A stretch of DNA of 21,206 nucleotides from DATILL01 sp035476575. Lineage in GTDB: Bacteria > Actinomycetota > Actinomycetes > Mycobacteriales > JACQDL01. Within the stretch, counting starts at the first letter, position 1, and the number at the start of each line of letters is the position of its first letter. This document shows, one piece after another, positions 9,601-15,614 of the stretch. The notes beneath the pieces are model-generated. The model was not told where the DNA came from. It saw only the letters and a list, made by a program, of their open reading frames with translations, and searched no databases. The stretch lies in the NCBI GenBank assembly GCA_035476575.1, contig DATILL010000122.1, forward strand, positions 1 through 21,206, written 5' to 3'. The translations under genes were made by a program, and so were the position numbers.

Positions 9601-9658
9601 CGGCGGCCCCCGGTGACGGCAGCCCCGATAACGGCGGCCCCCGGTGATGGCAGCCCCG
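9600..9658 (+). repeat. 31-bp tandem duplication at the modB/modC junction
   Basis: Two 28-base copies (9600–9627 and 9631–9658) differ at one position (C at 9617, T at 9648) and are separated by ATA, giving a period of 31 bases. The copies begin at the last base of the modB stop codon and cover the modC translation start. Because 31 is not a multiple of three, the duplication moves the original coupled start out of frame. Confidence 0.9.
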
Positions 9659-10710
9659 TGACGCTGGAGGTGGCGCTGCGGGTCCGGCGTGGCGGGTTCG
9701 AGGTCGCGGCCGAGCTGACCGTGGGGGCCGGAGAGGTGCTGGCGCTGGTCGGGCCGAACGGCGCCGGCAAGACTACCCTGCTGCGCGCGCTGGCCGGCCT
9801 GGAACCGTTGGCCGCCGGCCGGGTAAGCCTGGCCGGCACGGTGCTGGACGACGTCGCCGCCGGGGTGCGGGTGCCGGTCGAGCGGCGCCCGGTCGGGTAC
9901 GTCTTCCAGGACTACCGGCTTTTCCCGCACCTGTCCGCGCTGGACAACGTCGCGTTCGGGCCGCGCGCCCGGGGTGCCGGCCGGGCCGCCGCGCGCGCCG
10001 TCGCCGCCGAGTGGCTGGACCGGGTCGGGCTGGCCGGGTACGCCGGGCGCCGGCCGGCCGCACTGTCCGGCGGGCAGGCACAGCGGGTGGCGCTGGCCCG
10101 GGCGCTGGCCGGCCAGCCGGCCCTGCTGCTGCTGGACGAGCCGCTGGCCGCGCTGGACGCCGGCACCCGGTCGGCGTTGCGCGGGCAGCTCCGCCGGCTG
10201 GTCGGGTCGTACGACGGGTGCTGCCTGGTCGTCACCCACGACCCGCTGGACGCGCTGGTGCTGGCCGGCCAGATTGCCGTCCTGGACAGCGGCCGGATCG
10301 TCCAGACGGGTACGCCGGCCGAGGTGGCCCGGCGCCCGCGTACCGATCACGTGGCCCGGCTGGTCGGGCTGAACCTCTACCGGGGTAGCGGCGCCGGCCG
10401 GGTGGTCCGGCTGGCCGGGGGCGGGGCGTTCACGGTCGGCGAGCCGGTGGCCGGGCCGGCGTTCGTGGCCTTCCCGCCGACCGCCGTGGCGATCTACCGC
10501 AGCCGGCCGGACGGCAGCCCGCGCAACTGCTGGCCGGCCACCGTGGTCGAGCTGGAGCCGCACGGCGGCACCGTCCGGGTCCTGCTGGCCGGCCCGCCGG
10601 AGGTGCTGGCCGACGTCACCGCGGCGGCGCTGGCCGACCTCGGGCTGGTACCCGGCCAGCCGGTCTGGGCCGTGGTCAAGGCGGTCGAGATCAGCGTCTA
10701 CCCGGAGTAG
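9613..10710 (+). CDS. modC: Molybdate ABC transporter ATP-binding protein
   Basis: A 365-residue ATPase that powers molybdate import. Walker A is GPNGAGKT (about 47–54), the Q-loop is VFQDY (Gln99), the signature is LSGGQAQRVALARAL from 151, Walker B is LLLLDEP (Asp175, Glu176) and the H-loop is VVTHDP (His209). The C-terminal third carries a TOBE-like molybdate-binding region. The start is uncertain. GTG 9613 gives the longest frame but lies inside a 31-bp duplication and lacks a ribosome-binding site, while GTG 9658 begins just before the conserved domain. GTG 9597, which overlaps the modB stop and probably was the ancestral coupled start, now ends after 16 codons. The gene ends 15 bases before a convergent gene. 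Confidence 0.93.
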   Translation: MTAAPITAAPGDGSPVTLEVALRVRRGGFEVAAELTVGAGEVLALVGPNGAGKTTLLRALAGLEPLAAGRVSLAGTVLDDVAAGVRVPVERRPVGYVFQDYRLFPHLSALDNVAFGPRARGAGRAAARAVAAEWLDRVGLAGYAGRRPAALSGGQAQRVALARALAGQPALLLLDEPLAALDAGTRSALRGQLRRLVGSYDGCCLVVTHDPLDALVLAGQIAVLDSGRIVQTGTPAEVARRPRTDHVARLVGLNLYRGSGAGRVVRLAGGGAFTVGEPVAGPAFVAFPPTAVAIYRSRPDGSPRNCWPATVVELEPHGGTVRVLLAGPPEVLADVTAAALADLGLVPGQPVWAVVKAVEISVYPE

Positions 10711-10725
10711 CCGGTCCCAGCGGCG

Positions 10726-11163
10726 TCAATGGTGGCTGTGGACGGCGGCGTGGCCCCTGCCGCGGGCGATCAACGCGCGGTTCACCGGCAGGGCGGCCAC
10801 GAAGGCGACGGCCAGCGAGGCGGCCAGGCTGCCCCAGAAGAGCGGGTCGGACAGGTTGGCGTCGATCGCGCCGGGCACCGCGAGGATGAACCCGTTGTCC
10901 ACGATCTCCATCACCGTGATGGAGACCGTGTCCGCCGCCAGCGCCACCCCGACCGCGGCTCGCAGGCCCAGCCCGGCGGCCACCACCGGCCGCATGGTCA
11001 GCGCGTACCCGAACCCGAACGCCAGCACCACCGCAAGCACCACCGACGGCACGGTCCTCAGCCCGAGCCAGGTCGCGATCACCATGCCGAGGATCTCGCC
11101 GACCGCGCAGCCGGTGAGGCAGTGTGCCGTCGCCCGGATGGCCTGCCTGGTCAGCGTCGTCAT
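10726..11163 (-). CDS. DUF4396-family membrane protein with His-rich tail
   Basis: A 145-residue protein with four hydrophobic segments, recognised from family memory as DUF4396. Typical stretches are TAHCLTGCAVGEILGMVI, FGYALTMRPVVAAGLGLRAA, ALAADTVSITVMEIVDNGF and the closing AALPVNRALIARGRGHA. The tail ends HAAVHSHH. The two N-terminal cysteines, the conserved His and the His tail suggest a metal link, but no biochemical role is established that I know of. I chose ATG 11163 because the similarity starts there and a -10 box TATATT lies exactly six bases upstream, implying a leaderless mRNA. The in-frame extension to 11334 runs back through repeat DNA. The promoter contains a CsoR-like palindrome. 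Confidence 0.8.
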   Translation of the reverse strand: MTTLTRQAIRATAHCLTGCAVGEILGMVIATWLGLRTVPSVVLAVVLAFGFGYALTMRPVVAAGLGLRAAVGVALAADTVSITVMEIVDNGFILAVPGAIDANLSDPLFWGSLAASLAVAFVAALPVNRALIARGRGHAAVHSHH

Positions 11164-11169
11164 ACCGGG

Positions 11170-11175
11170 AATATA
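11170..11175 (-). promoter_or_regulatory. -10 box (TATATT) of the DUF4396 gene, leaderless
   Basis: On the minus strand TATATT is followed by six bases (CCCGGT) and then the ATG at 11163. This is a near-ideal actinobacterial leaderless arrangement. It overlaps the palindrome at 11172–11190. Confidence 0.5.
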
Positions 11176-11190
11176 CCTACAGGGGGTATA
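11172..11190. promoter_or_regulatory. Candidate CsoR/RcnR-type metal-sensor operator
   Basis: TATACC (11172–11177) and GGTATA (11185–11190) form an inverted repeat around a 7-base centre, TACAGGG. The centre and right arm create the G-tract-plus-AT-arms look of CsoR-family (DUF156) copper or nickel operators. It overlaps the -10 box, as expected for a repressor site. No CsoR gene is in the window, so any regulator would act from elsewhere. Confidence 0.45.
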
Positions 11191-11274
11191 GCGTGCCAGC
11201 ACCCGAGCCGTGCCAGGATGGGCGGAGATGATGGACGCCCGATGATGGACGAGGCCCAGGCTCCAGCTACTACC

Positions 11275-11405
11275 TTGTGGTGACCTGCTGTTGCCCCGGA
11301 ACCCCGTGTGGTCACCTCTCGGCGTTGTGGTCACCTGTCGTTGCCCGCAGCGCCCGTGTGGTCACCTCTCGGCGTTGTGGTGACCTCTTGTTGCCTCGAG
11401 ACCCC
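11275..11405 (+). repeat. 50-bp tandem repeat array, copy 1
   Basis: Two full 50-base units (11275–11324 and 11325–11374) and a partial third unit (11375–11405). Each unit carries two copies of the core TGTGGTSACCT, which contains the palindrome GGTSACC. Core starts alternate at 19 and 31 bases, summing to 50. The variable part is mainly the 20 bases after the second core. Fifty is not a multiple of three, so it is not a protein repeat. The same unit forms a second array at 20548–20683. It lies between the leaderless promoter of the DUF4396 gene and a 5'-truncated PPOX remnant. Confidence 0.9.
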
Positions 11406-11406
11406 A

Positions 11407-11442
11407 AGAGATCACCACACGGCGCAGAGGTGACCACACGGG
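11407..11442 (-). repeat. Inverted copy of the 50-bp unit ending array 1
   Basis: The reverse complement of this stretch reads CCCGTGTGGTCACCTCTG and then a second core, so it is a unit in opposite orientation. Together with the last direct unit it forms a hairpin: GTGGTGACCTCTTG (11377–11390) faces its near-perfect complement at 11406–11419 with one mismatch. The stem could terminate transcription or mark the end of the element. Confidence 0.8.
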
Positions 11443-11853
11443 ATGGCGGTCGTCGTCGACGCGCGCACCGGCGCCGGCTCGGTCAAGGCCACCAACCTGG
11501 CCGCCCGGCCGGACTGCGCGCTGTCCGTCGAGGACGGCCCGCGGGCGGTGGTCGTCGAGGGCGCCGCCACGCTGGCGCCGGCGCCGCCTGAGGTCCTCGC
11601 GGCGTACGGCGTGAAGTACCCGGAGAGCATCCCGGCCGGCGAGCCGGTGTTCTGCCTCGCCCCGCGGGTGGTGTTCGGGCTGAGCGAGGTCGAGGGCGAG
11701 TTCGTCCGCTCGACCCGGTGGACGTTCCGAGCTCAGTCGTTTCGAGCTCAGTCGATCGGTGACGGGCTGGCCAGCAGCCCGCTGGTCACCGTCCAGGCGA
11801 TGCCATACCACGACTCGTGGTCGCCGGACCAGCGCCGGATGATGATGTCGTAG
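11443..11853 (+). pseudogene. 5'-truncated PPOX (pyridoxamine 5'-phosphate oxidase-like) family remnant
   Basis: The frame from ATG 11443 starts MAVVVDARTGAGSVKATNLAA, already inside the flavin or F420-binding split-barrel fold. It continues CALSVEDGPRAVVVEGAATL and AYGVKYPESI, then VFCLAPRVVFGLSEVEGEFV and the typical ending STRWTF near 11729. Family members usually carry about 40–50 more residues in front, forming the first strands of the barrel; these are absent. The 50-bp repeat array occupies that place. After STRWTF the frame runs on through a 15-base duplication and about 100 bases antisense to the next gene before stopping at 11851–11853, so the natural stop seems lost as well. It is probably non-functional. 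The best family guess is the F420/FMN-dependent PPOX class. Confidence 0.65.
11725..11754 (+). repeat. 15-bp tandem duplication at the convergent gene ends
   Basis: TTCCGAGCTCAGTCG (11725–11739) is followed directly by TTTCGAGCTCAGTCG (11740–11754), differing at one base. Each copy holds TCA, a minus-strand TGA stop in one phase. The second copy provides the stop at 11748–11750 of the subtilase-like gene and lies past the natural end of the PPOX remnant. Confidence 0.85.
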
Positions 11854-13409
11854 GTCTCGCCCGGCAGCCCGCTGAACTCGGCGACCTCGTAGCTGTTGTC
11901 CCACGAGCCGGAGTACCCGACCAGGTCGCCGGCCGAGTTGTGCACCAGCAGGTCCAGGTCGAGGGTCAGCGTGGAGGCCAGCGGCAGCCGCAGCCCGGCC
12001 AGGTCGAGGGCGGTGACCTCGCTGTTCCAGGCCAGCGCCACCGTGACCTGCCACGGGCCCAGCGGCGAGCCCTTCGGCACCCGGACCCGGTACCGGAAGG
12101 TGGCCAGCCGGTCGGTGCCGAAGTCCGCGCGGCGGACCGTGCCGACGTCCCAGCCGCGCTGCGTGCCGGCGTTCCCCCGGCCCTGCCGGTGCCGCGCGAT
12201 CCGGGCCGCCTCAGCCGCGTTCGGCGCGCCGGAGCCGTCCTGGGCGCCGACGTCGGGCACCACGTCGGCCCACCAGGTCGGCCCGGTCACGTCCCGGCCC
12301 GCCGCGGCCAGCAGGATCGCCCGGCAGCCCTCCGGCCAGCACGACAAGGTGGGCTCGATGCGCTGCACCAGCGCCGCGGTCGCGGCGACGGCCGGCCCGG
12401 CCCGGAGGGTGTTGCGGCCCTTGTGGCTCACCCGCTCCGCCACCAGCGGGTCGATGGCGTTCCCGGCGTTCCCGGCTTCTCCGGTGCAGGAGCTGCCGGC
12501 CGCCGCGCAGATCGTCGGGTACGGCCAGCGCAGCGCCTGCCAGTCCGTGTGGACGTCGTCGTGCTCGCGCAGGAAGACCGCGGCCACCGAAGCGTCACTG
12601 GTCAGCAGCAGGATTCCCTCCGCGTTCAGGCGGTCGTAGACGACTGGCGCGTCCGGGTCGCCGACGGCGGTCCTCCGGGCGGCCGACCGCAGGGCGGCGA
12701 GGTACCTGTCACGGGCGGCGGCACAGCGGGCGGCCCGCTCCCCGTGCGCCGACGGCGACGTGGCCGCTCGCCGCGCCGGATCCTTCTCGCCCGGAGCGGG
12801 CGCGTCGTCGACGCGCAGCCAGATCGCCACGTCATGCCGGTCGGTGGCGCCCGCCCGGGCCATCCGGGCGTGCAGGGCGGGCTGCAGGATGCCGTACCGG
12901 GCCAGGTACGCCCGGACGGCGCGCTCCCGGGCCGCGGCCAGGTCGAGCGGCGCACCGTCGTGGTCAAAAGCCAGGTCCACCGGCGCGCCGGTGTCCTCGT
13001 GCCGGCCCTTCATCACCTCGACGTACGGCCCAGGTGACGGGGTGAAGACCGGCACCGCCATGCAGCCGTCCTCGTCCAGCCGGAACCGGGCCAGGCTGTG
13101 CACCCGTACCCCCGCCGGCACGCTGGCCCGCGACACCACCTGGCAGAACGGCACCCGCTCCGGCAGGCGGGAGCCACCGCCGACCTCCAGCACGTACCGG
13201 CCCGGATCGAGGCCACTCGCGGTGTCGCTGTCATGCCGGCCGGTCCGGCGCCACACCGCACGTCGTCCCTCCAGCCGGACCTCGCCACGGACGCCGAGCA
13301 CCCGCACCAGGCTCTGCACCGTCCGGCCGTCCACCCCCCACTCGACGTGAACGGCGACCTCCGCGTCGCCGACCAGGTACTCGTGCGGTGCGATGGCCGG
13401 CCTGAGCAT
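11748..13409 (-). CDS. Subtilase (S8)-like protein lacking the catalytic triad
   Basis: A 553-residue protein. Residues about 330–550 resemble the C-terminal part of actinobacterial S8 peptidases: AGPAVAATAALVQRIEPTLS, CWPEGCRAILLAAAGRDV, TWWADVVPDVGAQDGSGA, TQRGWDVGTVRRADF, VALAWNSEVTALD, then LVGYSGSWDNSYEVAEFSGL and IIRRWSGDHESWYGIAWTVT. Where active relatives have the GTSxA-GP serine motif, this one has NTLRAGP (Leu335 at the serine position). I find no DxG or HGT motif for the Asp and His. The first 300 residues match nothing I recognise. No signal peptide is visible, so it is probably cytoplasmic. ATG 13409 is chosen because GAGAGGAAG lies just upstream. It may be a binding or scaffold pseudoenzyme, or a decayed protease with an intact frame. 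Confidence 0.6.
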   Translation of the reverse strand: MLRPAIAPHEYLVGDAEVAVHVEWGVDGRTVQSLVRVLGVRGEVRLEGRRAVWRRTGRHDSDTASGLDPGRYVLEVGGGSRLPERVPFCQVVSRASVPAGVRVHSLARFRLDEDGCMAVPVFTPSPGPYVEVMKGRHEDTGAPVDLAFDHDGAPLDLAAARERAVRAYLARYGILQPALHARMARAGATDRHDVAIWLRVDDAPAPGEKDPARRAATSPSAHGERAARCAAARDRYLAALRSAARRTAVGDPDAPVVYDRLNAEGILLLTSDASVAAVFLREHDDVHTDWQALRWPYPTICAAAGSSCTGEAGNAGNAIDPLVAERVSHKGRNTLRAGPAVAATAALVQRIEPTLSCWPEGCRAILLAAAGRDVTGPTWWADVVPDVGAQDGSGAPNAAEAARIARHRQGRGNAGTQRGWDVGTVRRADFGTDRLATFRYRVRVPKGSPLGPWQVTVALAWNSEVTALDLAGLRLPLASTLTLDLDLLVHNSAGDLVGYSGSWDNSYEVAEFSGLPGETYDIIIRRWSGDHESWYGIAWTVTSGLLASPSPID

Positions 13410-13531
13410 GCCGCTTCCTCTCCGGGAGGCCCGGCTCCCCCCAGCGGTCACCGGGACCTCACCCGATCGAGCACGCTCAGCTCGTGGCAGATACCGCCTC
13501 ACGGTTCGCTGCCCCAAGGTGCAACGGGCAG

Positions 13532-13580
13532 CAGCGGGCAGGAGATCAGCGGCGGGTCAGCGGGCAGAGGATTCAGCGGG
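13532..13580 (+). repeat. Short degenerate direct repeats (CAGCGGG)
   Basis: CAGCGGG or CAGCGGCGGG recurs at 13532, 13547, 13558 and 13574, with irregular spacing of 11–16 bases. It lies in the gap downstream of the DUF2461 gene and enters its last codons. It is probably slippage-prone low-complexity DNA with no clear role. Confidence 0.5.
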
Positions 13581-14280
13581 CCTGGTCGGAGGGGCCGACG
13601 TTGCCGGCCAGCCACTCGGCCAGCGGCGCGAGGTCCCGCCACCCCTGCCGCACCACCTCGGCGCACTCCGGCGTGTGCAGCCATGGCTCAGGCGGCCAGG
13701 AGCGGGCGGCGTACAGCGTGCGGTGGCGCAGCAGCCCAGCCCGTGGGTGGTCCTTGGCGTAGCCGCGCGGCATGGTCTTCAGCCGGTGCCCCTCGACCCG
13801 GTACCCGGCCGCCTCGACCGCGGCCACGACACGTACCAGCGCCGCACCCTGCACGTCGTCGGCGACCGCCCGGCGGTACCGCTCGACCTGGTCCGAGCCG
13901 GTGGCGTAGTACCCGGCCGCGACGAGCAGCCCGTCGGCCGAGACCTGCACATATCCGGTGCCGCCGGTCCTGGTCAACACCGCGCCGCAGTGCGTCTTGT
14001 ACGGCGACTTGTCCGGGGAGAAGCGCACGTCCCGGTTCGGCCGGAAGATCTTGGCCGGTCCGAGCTCGGGTTCCAGCGCGGCCAGCAGCGCCTCCATCGG
14101 GCGCCGTACCGCAGCGTCGTACACCGCCTTGCGGGCCTGCCAGTAGGTGCGGGAGTTGTCCGCCTCCAGGCCCTCGTAGAACTCCAGCGCCTCGTCCGGG
14201 AAGCCGGAGAAGCTCACCTGCGGGCTTGCTGGGCTCACTGGCTTCTCCTCCGTGCTCGCTTTCTCCTCCGTGCGGCTCAC
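13573..14280 (-). CDS. DUF2461 (TIGR02453) family protein
   Basis: A 235-residue protein recognised as DUF2461 from SFSGFPDEALEFYEGLEADN, then RVFSP-type FRPNRDVRFSPDKSPYKTH, GTGYVQVSADGLLVAAGYYA, and LKTMPRGYAKDHPRAGLLRH. The family is widespread and its biochemical role is unknown to me. GTG 14280 overlaps the stop of the upstream GNAT gene as GTGA, suggesting coupling. The first 14 residues are an EEK-rich tract encoded by a duplicated GGAGGAG-containing sequence. GTG 14238, six bases after the second GGAGGAG, is an attractive alternative start giving 221 residues and a product closer to the conserved core. The gene is cotranscribed with the acetyltransferase; no lesions seen. Confidence 0.85.
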   Translation of the reverse strand: MSRTEEKASTEEKPVSPASPQVSFSGFPDEALEFYEGLEADNSRTYWQARKAVYDAAVRRPMEALLAALEPELGPAKIFRPNRDVRFSPDKSPYKTHCGAVLTRTGGTGYVQVSADGLLVAAGYYATGSDQVERYRRAVADDVQGAALVRVVAAVEAAGYRVEGHRLKTMPRGYAKDHPRAGLLRHRTLYAARSWPPEPWLHTPECAEVVRQGWRDLAPLAEWLAGNVGPSDQAR

Positions 14281-14822
14281 GGCTCCTCCAGAGACACGTG
14301 CAGCCGCACCTCGGTGATGGCCAGGCCGTCGGTCTCCAGGGTCCGGGCGTAGCCGTCGCGCTCCCAGCCGGCTGAGCCGTAGAAGGCCAGCGACGCGGTG
14401 TCCTGGTCAGGCAGCCAGGCCAGCGCGGTCCGGACGCCGTCCGCCCGCATCAGGTCGACGACGGCCGCGAGCAGCCGGCTGCCGTGTCCGCGCCGGCCCC
14501 ACCGCGGCTCCACCAGGATCGTCTGCACCTGGCCGGTGCCGGCCGGGTCGGCGCCGTCGGGCCGGTCCTCCTCGGCCGCCGGCCCGAATGCCGCGAAGCC
14601 GACCCGCCAGTCCTTCTCCTGGGCAACCAGGACGCGGTGCCGTGGTGTGGGCGGCGCGGTCACCGCCGCCCGCCAGAGCTGGCCGGCCTGCTCGGCGGAG
14701 ACCGCGGTGAGCACCGGCTCGGGCAGCCAGCGGGCGTACGCCGTCCGCCAGGTTTCCAGCTGGATGCGCGCGATCTCCGGTACGTCGTCCGCCCGAGCCG
14801 GGCGCACGCTCACGTCGGCCAT
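14277..14822 (-). CDS. GNAT family N-acetyltransferase
   Basis: A 181-residue acetyl-CoA-dependent acetyltransferase. It starts with the usual VRPARADDVPEIARIQLETW and carries acetyl-CoA-binding motif A as QTILVEPRWGRRGHGSRLL (R-x-x-G-x-G type, about residues 99–117). ASLAFYGSAGWERDGYART follows as motif B. The substrate cannot be told from sequence; small molecules, amino acids, antibiotics and protein N-termini are all possible. ATG 14822 has a TAGGCT -10 box exactly six bases upstream and no ribosome-binding site, so a leaderless mRNA is likely. It heads a two-gene unit with the DUF2461 gene, overlapping it by four bases. Confidence 0.88.
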   Translation of the reverse strand: MADVSVRPARADDVPEIARIQLETWRTAYARWLPEPVLTAVSAEQAGQLWRAAVTAPPTPRHRVLVAQEKDWRVGFAAFGPAAEEDRPDGADPAGTGQVQTILVEPRWGRRGHGSRLLAAVVDLMRADGVRTALAWLPDQDTASLAFYGSAGWERDGYARTLETDGLAITEVRLHVSLEEP

Positions 14823-14828
14823 GCGTGC

Positions 14829-14834
14829 AGCCTA
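14829..14834 (-). promoter_or_regulatory. -10 box (TAGGCT) of the GNAT–DUF2461 unit, leaderless
   Basis: On the minus strand TAGGCT is followed by GCACGC and the ATG at 14822. The hexamer matches TANNNT and the six-base spacing suits a transcript beginning at the start codon. Confidence 0.45.
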
Positions 14835-14881
14835 TTGAGTCCGGCGGTCGGGGGGTGCCGAGGGCGTGGGCTACGGCGCCG

Positions 14882-15535
14882 TCACGGCTGGCGCAGGTCC
14901 AGCGCGGCCTCCTCAAACGCCGTCGCCTCGGCCCGTTCCCGGCGCTTCCGGCGGACGTCCAGCACGACCCAGACCCCCACCACCAAGACCACGATCGGGA
15001 TCGGTAGCCAGGTCGCGTACCGCTCCACCCGGTGCAGCGAGGCGGCGAAGGCGTAGCCCAGCCAGACGCAGGTGCTGGCCCAGAGCACGCCACCGACCGC
15101 GTTCCACACCAGGAACGTGCGGTAGCGCATCCGGGCCATCCCGGCCATGCTCGGCACCAGCGCCCGCAGCAGCGCGGTGAGCCGGCCGATCAGCACGGCC
15201 TTGCCGCCGTGCCGGTGGAGGAAGTCGTCGACCCGGACCCAGCGGTGCTCGCCGACCCAGCGGCCCACCCGCGACCCGCGAAGCGGCGGCCCGAACCGCC
15301 GGCCGAACGCGTACCCCACCGAGTCGCCCAGGATCGCCGCCGCCACGGCAAGCGGCAGCATGACCCGGATGTCCAGCACCTTCTCGTGGCAGAAGTAGCC
15401 GGCCACCAGCAGCGCCGTCTCGCCCGGCAGCACCATGCCGATGAGGACCGCCGCCTCCCCGAACGCGAGCAGGGCCGTGATCAGGTACAGCCACGGGCCA
15501 ACGCTCTCGCCGAGGTGCGTCAGGAGCTCCGTCAC
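14882..15535 (-). CDS. DedA family (SNARE-associated/VTT) membrane protein
   Basis: A 217-residue integral membrane protein with about five hydrophobic segments. DedA hallmarks are FGEAAVLIGMVLPGETALLV early on, the glycine-rich ILGDSVGYAFGRRFG, then FLHRHGGKAVLIGRLTALLR with the conserved Arg, and VPSMAGMARMRYRTFLVWN. DedA proteins are linked to lipid flipping (undecaprenyl phosphate or phospholipids) and to membrane-potential maintenance. GTG 15535 is chosen because the first membrane segment follows directly and a weak CACACT box sits six bases upstream. The frame stays open upstream to 15760, but that part overlaps the divergent glycosylase gene and lacks family similarity. It is cytoplasmic-membrane located with a charged C-terminal tail. 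Confidence 0.88.
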   Translation of the reverse strand: MTELLTHLGESVGPWLYLITALLAFGEAAVLIGMVLPGETALLVAGYFCHEKVLDIRVMLPLAVAAAILGDSVGYAFGRRFGPPLRGSRVGRWVGEHRWVRVDDFLHRHGGKAVLIGRLTALLRALVPSMAGMARMRYRTFLVWNAVGGVLWASTCVWLGYAFAASLHRVERYATWLPIPIVVLVVGVWVVLDVRRKRRERAEATAFEEAALDLRQP

Positions 15536-15614
15536 CCACCCAGTGTGCCCTGTGGTGCCCTGTGCCGTGCCGGGTAGGGCTGGATCGTCGTAGGTCCATG
15601 GCACCATCCGGACC

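Noticed and set aside
8965..10563. A 532-codon minus-strand frame across modB and modC
   Set aside because: It mirrors the ABC genes with Gln/Arg/Pro-rich filler and no domain, a normal artefact of high GC.
11275..11442. CRISPR array interpretation of the 50-bp repeats
   Set aside because: The repeat cores are only about 11 bases, the intervening sequences are themselves similar between units, spacing alternates at 19/31, and no cas genes are nearby.
11277..11591. A plus-strand frame reading through array 1 as a protein repeat
   Set aside because: The 50-base period breaks the frame each unit, so no repeated peptide is encoded in one frame; the similar peptides in both arrays only reflect shared DNA.
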